A DNA stretch of 64,000 bases from Achromobacter animicus (lineage in GTDB: Bacteria > Pseudomonadota > Gammaproteobacteria > Burkholderiales > Burkholderiaceae_B). The position numbers and the translations under genes were made by a program. The notes beneath the pieces are model-generated. The model did not search any database and was not told the DNA's origin. It saw only the letters and a list, made by a program, of their open reading frames with translations. The DNA lies in contig NZ_CADIJM010000001.1 of assembly GCF_902859585.1 (NCBI RefSeq), forward strand, positions 434,001-498,000, in the 5' to 3' direction. This document shows, in pieces, positions 26,495-35,507 of the stretch (position 1 is its first letter; each line of letters opens with the position of its first letter).

Positions 26495-26776
26495 ATGCAG
26501 ATCGAACCCGTCGACGAACCCCGCCGTTACGAATCGCCCTCGCGTTCTTCATTGGTTGCGCAGATCAAGGACATCGACGCCCGCAGGCCGGATTTTCCAG
26601 GCGAACACATCATCGTGTTTGGCGTGGGCGTGCTGCTGATGTTGTCCGGCATGCGCAGCCGCACGCTGTTGCGGCGCACCCTGGTCACCGCCGCCGGGAC
26701 CGCCTTGATCGGCCGGGCGGCAAGCGGGACGGGCGGTATTGCCCGCGTCGCCCGCATCGTCAAGCGCCTGGGCTGA
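26495..26776 (+). CDS. Small hypothetical membrane-associated protein
   Basis: 93 residues. An acidic, polar N-terminal half is followed by a hydrophobic segment (about 40-54, HIIVFGVGVLLMLSGM) and a basic Gly/Ala-rich tail. GCAGGAGGCCAC precedes the ATG. It ends 19 bases before ku and is probably cotranscribed with the repair genes. Nothing in the sequence gives a function. Confidence 0.62.
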   Translation: MQIEPVDEPRRYESPSRSSLVAQIKDIDARRPDFPGEHIIVFGVGVLLMLSGMRSRTLLRRTLVTAAGTALIGRAASGTGGIARVARIVKRLG

Positions 26777-26795
26777 TCACGCGCAGGAGACCGTC

Positions 26796-27797
26796 ATGGC
26801 AGCAAGAACGATATGGAAAGGAGCGATTTCCTTCGGGCTGGTCCACATTCCCGTGGGCCTGCACACGGCCACGACGGAGTCCGGCGTGGACTTCGACTGG
26901 CTGGACAAGCGCTCGATGGACCCGGTTGGTTACAAGCGCATCAACAAGCGCACCGGCAAGGAAATCGACAAGGACAACATCGTGAAGGGCGTGGCGTACG
27001 AGGACGGCAAATACGTCATCGTGTCGCCCGAGGAGATAGCCGAGGCCTATCCTCGCACCACGCAGACCATCGAGATCCAGCAGTTCGTGGACGCCGGGGG
27101 CGTGTCGTTTGTTTATCTGGAGCGACCCTACTACGTCGCGCCCATCAACAAGGGCCACAAGGTGTACGCCTTGCTCCGGGACACGCTGGTCAAGACAGGA
27201 AAGATCGGCATCGCCAAGGTCGTGATCCAGACCAAGCAGCACCTGGCGGCGCTGATTCCGTCAGGCGACGCGCTGGTGCTGAACTTGATGCGCTGGGGCG
27301 ACGAGGTGAAGTCGGTGGAAGGGCTGGATCTGCCCAAGGCCGGCGCCAAGAACATGACGCCCAGCGCCAGCGAGATGAAGATGGCGAAGATGCTGGTCGA
27401 CGACATGTCCGGCGAATGGGATCCCGAACAGTACAAGGACGAGTTCAAGGCCGCCGTGATGGAGCTGGTGGAGCAGAAGGCGCGCGCCGGCGAGACCGAA
27501 ACCGTCATCGAGCCGCAGGAAGCGTCGCCCGCGTATGCGGACAACGTCATTGACCTGACCGAGCTGCTGCAGCGCAGCCTGAAGGGGGGCAAGGGCGGGT
27601 CCAAGGCGGCCAAGTCCGACGAAGGCGATGACAAAAAGGCAGCCAAGGTGCCGGCCAAGAAGACGGCGGCCAAGTCGGCCAAGAGCGCAAGCAAGACGGC
27701 CAGCAAGTCGGCGAGCAAGGCGACGGGTAAAACCGCCAGCAAGTCGAGTGACAAGAACACCGGCAAGACAACGAGCAAAACGCGCAAGGCGGCCTGA
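26796..27797 (+). CDS. ku: Non-homologous end-joining protein Ku
   Basis: 333 residues. The bacterial Ku core (1 to about 260) opens with ARTIWKGAISFGLVHIPVGL and holds ERPYYVAPINKGHKVYALLRD and MLVDDMSGEWDPEQYKDEF. Ku forms a ring dimer on broken DNA ends and recruits LigD. The C-terminal 60 residues are a Lys/Ala/Ser-rich tail of the type that binds DNA and can stabilise the complex. GCAGGAGACCGTC precedes the ATG chosen. It stands 2 bases before ligD, so the two repair proteins are made together. Confidence 0.95.
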   Translation: MAARTIWKGAISFGLVHIPVGLHTATTESGVDFDWLDKRSMDPVGYKRINKRTGKEIDKDNIVKGVAYEDGKYVIVSPEEIAEAYPRTTQTIEIQQFVDAGGVSFVYLERPYYVAPINKGHKVYALLRDTLVKTGKIGIAKVVIQTKQHLAALIPSGDALVLNLMRWGDEVKSVEGLDLPKAGAKNMTPSASEMKMAKMLVDDMSGEWDPEQYKDEFKAAVMELVEQKARAGETETVIEPQEASPAYADNVIDLTELLQRSLKGGKGGSKAAKSDEGDDKKAAKVPAKKTAAKSAKSASKTASKSASKATGKTASKSSDKNTGKTTSKTRKAA

Positions 27798-27799
27798 CC

Positions 27800-30535
27800 A
27801 TGGCTGACACGCTGAAGAAGTACCGCGAAAAGCGCAACTTCGAGATCACGTCGGAACCCGCCGAGGGTGGCGAGGCCAACGAGGATGCCCGCGCCTTCGT
27901 CATCCAGAAGCACTGGGCCAGCCGGCTGCACTACGACTTCCGTCTGGAACTGGACGGGGCCATGAAGAGCTGGGCGGTGCCCAAGGGGCCTTGCTACGAC
28001 CCGGCGGTCAAGCGCATGGCGGTCCAGGTCGAGGATCACCCCATTGCCTACAACCAGTTCGAGGGGCAGATTCCCGAAGGGCAGTACGGCGCCGGCAAGG
28101 TCATCATCTGGGACGAAGGCAAGTGGATGCCGGTGGGCGATCCGCGCAAGGGCTATCGCGACGGCCACCTGAAGTTCGACTTGCAGGGCGTGAAGATGCA
28201 GGGCCGCTGGGCGCTGATCCGGCTGAAGGGCAAAGAGTCGGAGAAGCAGCCGCCCTGGCTGCTTATCAAGGACCGAGACGATTTCGCGCGGCCCGAGCGG
28301 GAATTCAGTGTGGTGGACGAAATGCCGGATAGCGTGGTGCCACTGCGCAAATCTGCGAAGGCCAAGCCGGCAGGCAAGGGCGGCGAGGCGACAGCCAAGC
28401 CGAATTCCGCAGCCAAGACGTCGCCTCCCGCAGCGAAATCCCGCGCCAAATCCAAAGCTCCCGCGGAGGCGGCGGCTGACGACCAATCCCAGGATCAGGA
28501 CGACAACACCGCCGACGATCAGTCCGCGTTGCCCGGTGTAGCCGCCGACTTGCCCGCGCAACTGAAACCCCAGCTCGCCACGCTGGTGGACGGCGTGCCT
28601 CAGCATGCGCCGGACTGGCTGTACGAGATGAAATTCGACGGCTACCGGCTCGTCGTCCGGATCGAAGGCGACGATGTGCGGCTGTTTACGCGCAACGGCC
28701 ACGACTGGAGCGCCAAGATGCCGCATCTGGTCGAGGCCATGCGCGCATTGCCCGCCAAATGGGCGTGGATCGACGGCGAAATCGTGATGCTGGATCGCGA
28801 AGGCATTCCGAACTTCCAGTCGCTGCAAAACGCCTTCGACAACGATCGGACACAGGACATCGTGTTCTACGCCTTCGATCTGCCGTTCATCGGGATGCGG
28901 GACCTGCGCCAGGAGCCGCTGGGCGTGCGGCGGGCGCTGTTGCAGCAACTGATGGACGCCGCCGAAGACGACCAGCTGCGATTCAGCGAGGCCCTTGAGG
29001 CCGCGCCGTCAGATCTGGTGGCAACCGCGTGCAGGATGGGGCTCGAGGGCATCATGGCCAAGCGCCTGTCGTCCCCGTACGTGTCCCGGCGCAGCGACAC
29101 CTGGGTCAAGGTCAAGTGCGCCCGGCGTCAGGAGTTTGCGATCGTCGGCTACACGGCGCCCAAGGGCAGCCGGGCCGGGCTGGGCGCGCTGCTGCTCGCG
29201 GTCACCGAGCAGGACGGCAGCCTGCGTTATGCCGGCAAGGTTGGCACGGGGTTCGACGACGCAAGTCTGGTGTCCCTGCAAAAGCGCTTGGCGGCCATCG
29301 AGACGGACAAGAAGCCGGTCACGAATGCGCCCGCAGCGGGTGGCGTTCGCTGGGTCAAACCCGAACTGATCGCCGAAGTGTCGTTCGGCGAATGGACGAG
29401 CGGCGGCCACATCCGTCATTCCGTATTCCGGGGCCTGCGGCAGGACAAGCCGGTGAAGGCGATTTCCCGGGAGAAGGCGGTGCCGGTCGAGGACGTAGAC
29501 GGCGACAAGGGCAACAGGAAATCCGCTTCGAAGGCGGCGCCTGCGGCCAGATCCGCAGCCAGATCGGCCACGGCATTTGCCGGCACGTCTTCCAAGGCAT
29601 CTTCAAAGGCGCCCACACCCGACTCCGATGCCAAAGCCGCGCCCGGCGGCAAAACCAGCCGCGCCAAGGGCGGCAAGCTCACCAATCCGGACCGGGTCAT
29701 CGACCCGTCCACCAAGCTCACCAAGCTGGATCTCGCGCGCTATTACGGCCTGATCGCGCCGCTGATGCTGGAGCATCTGAAGGGCCGGCCCGTGTCATTT
29801 CTGCGCGCGCCCGCCGGCATCCAGGGCGAATTCTTCTTCCAGAAGCATCTGGAAGCCGCGATGCCCGGCGTCAAACCGTTGCCCGCCAAGCTCGATCCGG
29901 ATCATCCGCCGCTGCTCGAAGTCCCGACCGCAGAGGCCATCATGTCCGCCGTGCAGATGAACGTCGTCGAATTCCACACCTGGAACGCCGTCAAGACGTC
30001 CATCGACAAACCGGACCGCATGATGTTCGACCTGGACCCGGGCGAGGGCGTGCCATGGCCGACCATGCAACAGGCCGCCAATCTGGTGCGCGTGCTGCTG
30101 CAGGAGATCGGCCTTCAGGCCTGGCTGAAGACCAGCGGCGGCAAAGGGCTGCACGTGGTTGTGCCGCTACGCAAGCAATACGACTGGGACACGGTAAAGC
30201 GGTTTTCCCAGGCGATCGTGCAGCACCTGGCCCGGACGCTGCCGCAACTCTTCGTCGCCAAGAGCGGCCCGAAGAACCGCGTCGGCAAGATCTTTGCGGA
30301 TTACCTGCGCAACGGGTTTGGGGCGACGACGGTATGCGCGTGGTCCGCGCGGGCGCGGCCCGGTCTGGGCATTTCGGTGCCGGTGACGTGGGACGAGCTG
30401 GACAAGCTCACCAGCGGCGCGCACTGGACCATTCAGGACGTGCATTCCCGGCTGGATGCGGGCAACACGCCTTGGGACGACTACGCGCCGCAGTCGCTGA
30501 CGGCCGCCATGTCGGCGATGGAGTTCGAACCATGA
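27800..30535 (+). CDS. ligD: Multifunctional end-joining ligase LigD
   Basis: 911 residues in the order phosphoesterase, ligase, polymerase. The 3'-phosphoesterase (about 1-200) has QKHWASRLHYDFRLELDG with His38 and Asp46, and His80 in VEDHP. The ATP-dependent ligase (about 245-560) has the nucleotidyl Lys278 in MKFDGYR and a C-terminal EVSFGEWTSGGHIRHSVFRG block. The primase-like polymerase (about 640-911) has metal ligands Asp744 and Asp746 in FDLDPGEG and KTSGGKGLHVVVPL. The linkers are Ala/Lys/Ser-rich. With Ku it repairs double-strand breaks without a template. All catalytic residues looked for are present. Confidence 0.95.
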   Translation: MADTLKKYREKRNFEITSEPAEGGEANEDARAFVIQKHWASRLHYDFRLELDGAMKSWAVPKGPCYDPAVKRMAVQVEDHPIAYNQFEGQIPEGQYGAGKVIIWDEGKWMPVGDPRKGYRDGHLKFDLQGVKMQGRWALIRLKGKESEKQPPWLLIKDRDDFARPEREFSVVDEMPDSVVPLRKSAKAKPAGKGGEATAKPNSAAKTSPPAAKSRAKSKAPAEAAADDQSQDQDDNTADDQSALPGVAADLPAQLKPQLATLVDGVPQHAPDWLYEMKFDGYRLVVRIEGDDVRLFTRNGHDWSAKMPHLVEAMRALPAKWAWIDGEIVMLDREGIPNFQSLQNAFDNDRTQDIVFYAFDLPFIGMRDLRQEPLGVRRALLQQLMDAAEDDQLRFSEALEAAPSDLVATACRMGLEGIMAKRLSSPYVSRRSDTWVKVKCARRQEFAIVGYTAPKGSRAGLGALLLAVTEQDGSLRYAGKVGTGFDDASLVSLQKRLAAIETDKKPVTNAPAAGGVRWVKPELIAEVSFGEWTSGGHIRHSVFRGLRQDKPVKAISREKAVPVEDVDGDKGNRKSASKAAPAARSAARSATAFAGTSSKASSKAPTPDSDAKAAPGGKTSRAKGGKLTNPDRVIDPSTKLTKLDLARYYGLIAPLMLEHLKGRPVSFLRAPAGIQGEFFFQKHLEAAMPGVKPLPAKLDPDHPPLLEVPTAEAIMSAVQMNVVEFHTWNAVKTSIDKPDRMMFDLDPGEGVPWPTMQQAANLVRVLLQEIGLQAWLKTSGGKGLHVVVPLRKQYDWDTVKRFSQAIVQHLARTLPQLFVAKSGPKNRVGKIFADYLRNGFGATTVCAWSARARPGLGISVPVTWDELDKLTSGAHWTIQDVHSRLDAGNTPWDDYAPQSLTAAMSAMEFEP

Positions 30536-30667
30536 TCAGAACGCGTCCACAGCCGTCCTGCCGGCCAGCCGCCATTGCAATTGGTTGCATTCCGCGCCGG
30601 GCGCGTTGGCACAATGCCCGGAGCAGGTTTTCCCTTGCGCAGCATGGATCTCCGAAGGAGCCTCCCT

Positions 30668-31213
30668 ATGCCACCCCGCGTCGCCGCCTCAAGCGTGATG
30701 GACCACCCGGACGGGTATGGAATCGTCAGCCGCGTCCTGCATTGGCTCATGGCCGTGCTGCTGGCGTGGCAGTTCACCAGCGCGGCGTCGCGGCAGTTTC
30801 TGCCGGACACCCCGATCGAGGATTTCTTCTGGGCCTCGCATACCTCGCTTGGCCTGTTGCTGCTGATCCTGGTGCTTGTACGCGGCGCCTGGGCCATCGC
30901 CAACTGGGGCAAACGGCCGGACAGCGGCCTGCTGGCGGGCTTCGGGCATCTTGTCCTGTACCTGATGATGATCGCCATCCCCACGCTGGCGCTGTTGCGC
31001 GCCTACGGGCGGGGCAGGGGATATTCTGCCTTCGGCATCCAGATCTTCAGCCCCCGCGACCAGGAGATCGAAGCCCTGGTCGAACTTGGCAACGCCTGGC
31101 ATGGGCTGTTGGGCTGGACGTTGCTGGCGCTGGCCGTGGGCCACATCACGATGGCCTTCGTGCACCGCAGGGCGGATGGACGGCGGGTCTTGACTCACAT
31201 GACCAAGGGATGA
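30668..31213 (+). CDS. Cytochrome b561-type membrane protein
   Basis: 181 residues with four membrane helices, the diheme cytochrome b561 layout (CybB-like). Likely heme ligands are His in SRVLHWLMAVLLAWQF and ASHTSLGLLLL on the first two helices, and His in NAWHGLLGW and VGHITMAFVHR later. Such proteins pass electrons from quinol to superoxide or other acceptors. GAAGGAGCCTCCCT precedes the ATG; the frame is open upstream of it. The gene follows ligD after 132 bases. Confidence 0.85.
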   Translation: MPPRVAASSVMDHPDGYGIVSRVLHWLMAVLLAWQFTSAASRQFLPDTPIEDFFWASHTSLGLLLLILVLVRGAWAIANWGKRPDSGLLAGFGHLVLYLMMIAIPTLALLRAYGRGRGYSAFGIQIFSPRDQEIEALVELGNAWHGLLGWTLLALAVGHITMAFVHRRADGRRVLTHMTKG

Positions 31214-31246
31214 CGGCCGGCGCGGCGGCGGTCACAGGAGGGAATC

Positions 31247-31486
31247 ATGCAGCGCGATGAGCTCTTGGCACTGATGATCTCAGTTTCCGCACCCGCACCC
31301 CGTCTGGACGAGTGGGACCGGGTGCTATCCATCTACGCGGGATACCTGGAAGGCGTCGCGCCCAAGCTGTCTGAAAAGGAATTGGGCAACTTTATCGGCG
31401 CCGGCGCCATGTTCTACCGCACGCTGTGCCAGGCGGATTCCTATCGGCAGGAGTCCGTTTGGGGGCGCCGTAAGAAGGAGGGTTAG
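31247..31486 (+). CDS. Small hypothetical protein
   Basis: 79 residues, soluble, mostly helical, with an acidic first half and basic end (WGRRKKEG). CACAGGAGGGAATC precedes the ATG. No domain recognised. The stop codon lies inside the first copy of a short tandem repeat (31474-31508). It follows the cytochrome b561 gene by 33 bases. Confidence 0.6.
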   Translation: MQRDELLALMISVSAPAPRLDEWDRVLSIYAGYLEGVAPKLSEKELGNFIGAGAMFYRTLCQADSYRQESVWGRRKKEG

Positions 31487-31508
31487 TCCCGAAGGAGGGT
31501 TAGTTCCC
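31474..31508 (+). repeat. Tandem repeat of an SD-like 17-mer
   Basis: GAAGGAGGGTTAGTCCC (31474-31490) is followed at once by GAAGGAGGGTTAGTTCCC (31491-31508). The first copy holds the stop codon of the small gene; both hold a perfect Shine-Dalgarno core but no start codon follows at proper distance. Probably a local duplication. Confidence 0.7.
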
Positions 31509-31602
31509 GGATGCAAATATTTACATGGGCATGGAGCTTGCTGTCCTGCCGGCACGAAACCATTGATTCGTGCCAGGAAATGGCCAGCGAGAAGGACAGA
31601 AC

Positions 31603-32532
31603 ATGCTACGCAGACGGGTAAGACAGCCAATCCGCCGACATTCCATCACCCCAGCAGCGGCCTTTGCCGACGATTCGCCTTTGGCGGACGACGCAACCGA
31701 AGCACCACGGCCCGCCATCTGGGCGATCGGCGACGTGCATGGCTGTTGTCAGTCGCTGGACGCACTGCTGGCCAGTCCGGAGATCGCGGGCGACCCCAAC
31801 TGCAGATTCTGGTTCGTCGGCGACCTCGTCAATCGGGGGCCCGAAAACGCGGAGACGCTGCGCCGGGTCATGTCCCTGGGCGACCGCGCCACGGTGGTGC
31901 TTGGCAATCACGATCTGCGCGCCCTGGGGGTCGCAGCGGGATGTGTGCGGCCGGACGCCCGCGACACCCTCAACGACCTGTTCGACGCGCCGGATGCAGA
32001 TGTCCTGCTCGACTGGCTGCGCGCGCAGCCCCTGATCCATGTGCAGGACCGTCACGTCCTGGTGCACGCGGGGCTGTATCCCGGTTGGGACGTGCTGCAA
32101 GCCATGGCGCACGCCGGGGAGGTCGAGGCCATGCTTCGGGACAATGACTGGCGCCGTCACATGCGAACCCTCTTGGGAGCAGCGCCGCTCGCCTGGAACG
32201 CCAAGCTGGAAACGCAACTGCGTCTGCGCTTCATCGTCAGCGCGTTCACCCGCATGCGCCTATGCACTCGCAACGGGGCGTTGGCGCCCGGCGCCAAGTC
32301 CGCGCCGGGGCGCTGGCCCCGCGAGACCCTGCCTTGGTACAACCTGCCGCGACGCGCGGGCGCCGACAAGACCATCGTGTTCGGCCACTGGGCGACGCTG
32401 GGCCTGCTGGTGCGGTCGGACGCCGTGTGCCTGGACACGGGCTGTGTGACGGGCGGGCCGCTGACGGCCTATCGTCTTTCCGACCGAAAACTGGTACAGG
32501 TGGCGCGCGAGGCGCTCGCCCAGGTTGCCTGA
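31603..32532 (+). CDS. ApaH-like symmetrical Np4N hydrolase (metallophosphoesterase)
   Basis: 309 residues of the calcineurin-like phosphoesterase family. Motifs: WAIGDVHGCCQSLDALL (metal ligands Asp and His), FVGDLVNRGP, VLGNHDLRALG, a late VLVHAGLYPGW and FGHWATLGL. The LVNRGPENAETLR and PGWDVLQAMAHA blocks match ApaH, which splits Ap4A into two ADP. It is about 30 residues longer than E. coli ApaH, owing to an extended N-terminus. The ATG behind GAGAAGGACAGAAC was chosen; a GTG 33 bases upstream is possible. Ap4A hydrolysis is the likely role. Confidence 0.85.
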   Translation: MLRRRVRQPIRRHSITPAAAFADDSPLADDATEAPRPAIWAIGDVHGCCQSLDALLASPEIAGDPNCRFWFVGDLVNRGPENAETLRRVMSLGDRATVVLGNHDLRALGVAAGCVRPDARDTLNDLFDAPDADVLLDWLRAQPLIHVQDRHVLVHAGLYPGWDVLQAMAHAGEVEAMLRDNDWRRHMRTLLGAAPLAWNAKLETQLRLRFIVSAFTRMRLCTRNGALAPGAKSAPGRWPRETLPWYNLPRRAGADKTIVFGHWATLGLLVRSDAVCLDTGCVTGGPLTAYRLSDRKLVQVAREALAQVA

Positions 32533-32542
32533 CCGCAGCCGG

Positions 32543-32824
32543 TCACGCGAACAGACGGTAAGCCACGCCCAAGCTTAAGAGCAGCGCCGTGCCGATGGCG
32601 TAGAACGCCAGCGACAGCCAGGCGCTCAGCGGCACGCGCGCCGGCGCGTCAGCGTCTGCGGGCAGGGCCGATTGCGGCGACGGCAGGACTTCTTCATTGG
32701 CGGCTTTGGGGCTGAAGCCCGGGCGGGCCACGGCGTCCGCGGTGCGGGCAACGGGCGCAATGCCCAGGGAGACAAGGCGGGTGCCGGCGGGAGTCGGCGT
32801 CAGAACGGGTTCCGGTGAGCTCAT
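32543..32824 (-). CDS. Small membrane-anchored hypothetical protein
   Basis: 93 residues. A long Pro/Ala-rich N-terminal part is followed by a single C-terminal membrane helix (about 72-91, LSLAFYAIGTALLLSLGVAY), so it is probably tail-anchored. CGGAGGCTTCCC precedes the ATG, which favours this start over a Met five codons upstream. It converges on the ApaH-like gene. No family recognised. Confidence 0.62.
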   Translation of the reverse strand: MSSPEPVLTPTPAGTRLVSLGIAPVARTADAVARPGFSPKAANEEVLPSPQSALPADADAPARVPLSAWLSLAFYAIGTALLLSLGVAYRLFA

Positions 32825-33038
32825 GGGAAGCCTCCGCAATGGGGTTGGGTAACGAAAGGCGAAACCCCTACAGCAAGCAGCGTGCCCAACCCTTGCCCGT
32901 CAGCCGGACGGTCCGATCACAGCCCACTTCCCGTCTCCTGCCCAAAACACTTACGATACGGCAGGCGCCGGGCGTTTTTCGCCGCGCTTGCCCGAATCGA
33001 CTGACACGTGACGGCCGCATTTCAACCACGGAGCATTC

Positions 33039-34478
33039 ATGAACGGTTACCCAGATACTCTTCTCCTGATCGACAACGAATGGCGCGAGGCCCGCGGCGG
33101 CGCGCGCATCGACGTCGTCAATCCCGCCACCGGCCAGAAGATTGGCCAGGTGGCCAGCGCCTCCCGCGAGGACCTGGACGCTGCGCTGGCGGCAGCGCAA
33201 CGCGGCTTCGAGACGTGGCGCGATACCTCCGCCCACGAGCGTTGCGCGGTCATGCGCAAGGCCGCCGTCCTGCTGCGCGAGCGCGCGGACGACGTGGCAC
33301 GCCTGCTGACGCAGGAACAGGGCAAGCCGCTCGCCGAAGCGCGTGGCGAAGTGCTGGCCGGCGCGGACATCATCGACTGGTTCGCCAACGAAGCGCTGCG
33401 CGTCTACGGCCGCATCGTGCCGTCGCGCAATCCCGCCGCCCAGCAATTGGTCATCAAGGAACCGGTCGGCCCTGTCGCCGCGTTCACGCCGTGGAACTTC
33501 CCGGTCAACCAGATCGTTCGCAAGCTGGGCGCCGCGCTTGCCACGGGCTGCTCCTTCCTGGTGAAGGCGCCTGAGGAAACCCCGGCCTCGCCGGCCGCGC
33601 TGCTCAACTGCTTTGTCGACGCCGGCATCCCGAAGGGCGTTCTGGGTCTGGTGTTTGGCTCGCCGGCCGAGATTTCCAGCTACCTGATCCCGCACCCGAT
33701 CATCCGCAAGGTCACCTTCACGGGTTCCACGCCGGTCGGCAAGGAACTGGCCGCATTGGCCGGCCGCCACATGAAGCGCGTCACGATGGAGCTGGGCGGT
33801 CACGCCCCGGTGATCGTGGCGGAAGACGCCGATGTCGAACTGGCGGTCAAGGCGTCGGGCGGCGCCAAGTTCCGCAATGCCGGTCAGGTCTGCATCTCGC
33901 CGACCCGCTTCCTGGTGCACAAGAACGTCAAGGCCGCCTTTGAACAGGCTTTCGTGGCCCATGCCGAAAAGCTCAAGTTGGGCGACGGCCTGACCGAAGG
34001 CACGACGCTCGGCCCGCTGGCCAACGACCGCCGTCTGGCCGCCATGGACAAGATCGTCAAGAACGCGGCCGAAAAGGGCGCGCGCGTGGCCACCGGCGGT
34101 CAGCGCGTGGGCAGCGCGGGCAATTTCTTTGCGCCGACCATCCTGACCGACGTGCCGCTCGAGGCCGATATTTTCAACGAAGAGCCGTTTGGTCCCATCG
34201 CGGCCATCCGCAGCTTCGAAAATCTGGACGAAGCCATCCGCGAAGCCAACCGCCTGCCGTTCGGCCTGGCCGCCTATGGTTTCACCCGCTCGATCAAGAC
34301 GGTGCACGAGCTGTCGCGCCGCCTTGAAGTGGGCATGCTCTGGGTCAACCAGCCCGCGACGCCTTCGGCTGAGCTGCCGTTCGGCGGCGTGAAGGATTCC
34401 GGCTACGGTTCCGAGGGTGGTCCCGAGGCGCTCGAGGCGTACCTGGTCACCAAGGCCGTCTCGGTCGTGGGCGTCTAA
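33039..34478 (+). CDS. gabD: NAD(P)-dependent succinate-semialdehyde dehydrogenase
   Basis: 479 residues of the aldehyde dehydrogenase superfamily. The catalytic Cys is in [12 protein letters not shown], the base Glu in MELGGHAPV, and [11 protein letters not shown] and [16 protein letters not shown] are also present. The N-terminal FVNP-type region and [17 protein letters not shown] end match succinate-semialdehyde dehydrogenases, which finish GABA breakdown by making succinate. Related aldehydes cannot be excluded. It is cytoplasmic, appears monocistronic, and is closed by a strong terminator. Confidence 0.85.
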   Translation: MNGYPDTLLLIDNEWREARGGARIDVVNPATGQKIGQVASASREDLDAALAAAQRGFETWRDTSAHERCAVMRKAAVLLRERADDVARLLTQEQGKPLAEARGEVLAGADIIDWFANEALRVYGRIVPSRNPAAQQLVIKEPVGPVAAFTPWNFPVNQIVRKLGAALATGCSFLVKAPEETPASPAALLNCFVDAGIPKGVLGLVFGSPAEISSYLIPHPIIRKVTFTGSTPVGKELAALAGRHMKRVTMELGGHAPVIVAEDADVELAVKASGGAKFRNAGQVCISPTRFLVHKNVKAAFEQAFVAHAEKLKLGDGLTEGTTLGPLANDRRLAAMDKIVKNAAEKGARVATGGQRVGSAGNFFAPTILTDVPLEADIFNEEPFGPIAAIRSFENLDEAIREANRLPFGLAAYGFTRSIKTVHELSRRLEVGMLWVNQPATPSAELPFGGVKDSGYGSEGGPEALEAYLVTKAVSVVGV

Positions 34479-34509
34479 GCCCGCGTCAGACCCCGCCTGA
34501 CTAGAAACA

Positions 34510-34544
34510 GGCCGTATCCGGAACACAACCGGTTACGGCCTTTT
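34510..34544 (+). terminator. Rho-independent terminator after gabD
   Basis: 12-base arms (34510-34521 and 34529-34540, one mismatch) with a 7-base loop, followed by TTTTCATTT. A textbook terminator 31 bases after the stop codon. Confidence 0.88.
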
Positions 34545-34804
34545 CATTTGTGCCGTTGATTCAGGTTTTGAGCCGGATTTCTTGTCGGCGGCCATCCTTT
34601 GGATGTCTTTCGTCTGGGCGATTGGCGCGGTCGCCCGCATGCCGCAGAATCGGCGGTGCACCATCCGGCGCCTCGGGCGTTGCGATCTTTCGAACCTTTC
34701 GCCGTTCTTCATTTGACAGGGTCGCTTACGCACCGTTGCCGGTCGCGCCCGCCGCCCGCAGGTAAGGTCTCCCTGACCATGACGCCCCGGAGATAGACGT
34801 TTCG
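34545..34804. other. Non-coding gap between gabD terminator and methyltransferase gene
   Basis: Together with the terminator this makes 326 bases without a convincing gene. A 66-codon basic frame on the minus strand (34533-34733) runs into the terminator stem and starts at GTG without a good ribosome site, so I do not call it. The last 60 bases probably hold the promoter of the next gene, but no clear element is visible. Confidence 0.5.
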
Positions 34805-35437
34805 ATGTTTTCCATGCCGCCCCTCAAGACCCTTGCCCGGCACAAGTCCCACGCTGGCCCGGCCATGAACTGGCTGAAGGAACGCAAGCAGTTCGTCAAG
34901 GCGCTGCTGTCCAACCCGGCGGCGGTCGGGGCAGTGGCCCCTTCGAGCGCGGCACTGGCCGCCGCCATCACGGAATCGATCCAGCCCCGAGCCGGTAAGG
35001 TCCTCGAACTGGGCTGCGGAACCGGCGTCTTCACCCGGGAGATGCTGCGCAAGGGGATTGCGCCGTCCAGCCTGGTCCTGGTGGAGCAGGACTCCGAAAT
35101 GAGTTCCAGCCTGCGCAGCCAGTTCCCGGAGGCAGCCGTCCTGCAGGTGCCGGCGCAGGAGCTGTCCCGGGACAGTCATCCGGAGCTTCACGGCATCAGC
35201 GCGGCCATCTGCGGTCTGCCACTACGGAACATGAGCGGCGCGCATCACCATAAGCTGCTGACCGCCGTGTTCGAGGCGATGCCGCCGGGCGGGTCCATGC
35301 ACTTTTTCACCTATGGCGTGAAGTGCCCGATCTCGGCACGGGTGCTTGAGGATTGCGGCCTGTACGCGCGGCGGGTGCGCTTTGTTCCGATGAACCTGCC
35401 GCCGGCCTCGGTATACAGCCTGAGCCGGTTGCCCTGA
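34805..35437 (+). CDS. SAM-dependent methyltransferase (PmtA-like)
   Basis: 210 residues with a class I methyltransferase core. Motif I is VLELGCGTGVFTREML, the acidic end of strand 2 is LVLVEQDSEM, and motif IV-like ICGLPLRNMS and the EAMPPGGSMHFFTYG block follow. The N-terminal FVKALLSNPAAVGAVAPSS stretch is shared with bacterial phospholipid N-methyltransferases (PmtA of the rhizobial type), which convert phosphatidylethanolamine to its methylated forms. The lipid substrate is inferred from this likeness. The start has GGAGATAGACGTTTCG before it; a second Met at residue 4 is possible. Confidence 0.72.
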   Translation: MFSMPPLKTLARHKSHAGPAMNWLKERKQFVKALLSNPAAVGAVAPSSAALAAAITESIQPRAGKVLELGCGTGVFTREMLRKGIAPSSLVLVEQDSEMSSSLRSQFPEAAVLQVPAQELSRDSHPELHGISAAICGLPLRNMSGAHHHKLLTAVFEAMPPGGSMHFFTYGVKCPISARVLEDCGLYARRVRFVPMNLPPASVYSLSRLP

Positions 35438-35445
35438 GGGCAGAG

Positions 35446-35482
35446 CGGGCGCGCCGCGATCGAGGATCGGTTTGCGCGCCCG
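35446..35482. terminator. Hairpin between converging genes
   Basis: Perfect 9-base GC-rich inverted repeat (35446-35454 and 35474-35482) with a 19-base loop, followed on the + strand by ACGTGCCGTTTT. Likely shared terminator of the methyltransferase and carbonic anhydrase genes; the long loop lowers confidence. Confidence 0.42.
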
Positions 35483-35507
35483 ACGTGCCGTTTTCGGGCG
35501 GGGTCCG

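Noticed and set aside
27131-28948. A 605-codon antisense frame over ku and ligD
   Set aside because: Shadow of two well-supported repair genes; no family features and no ribosome site.
34533-34733. A 66-codon basic minus-strand frame in the gap after gabD
   Set aside because: It begins at GTG without a good ribosome site and ends in the terminator stem.
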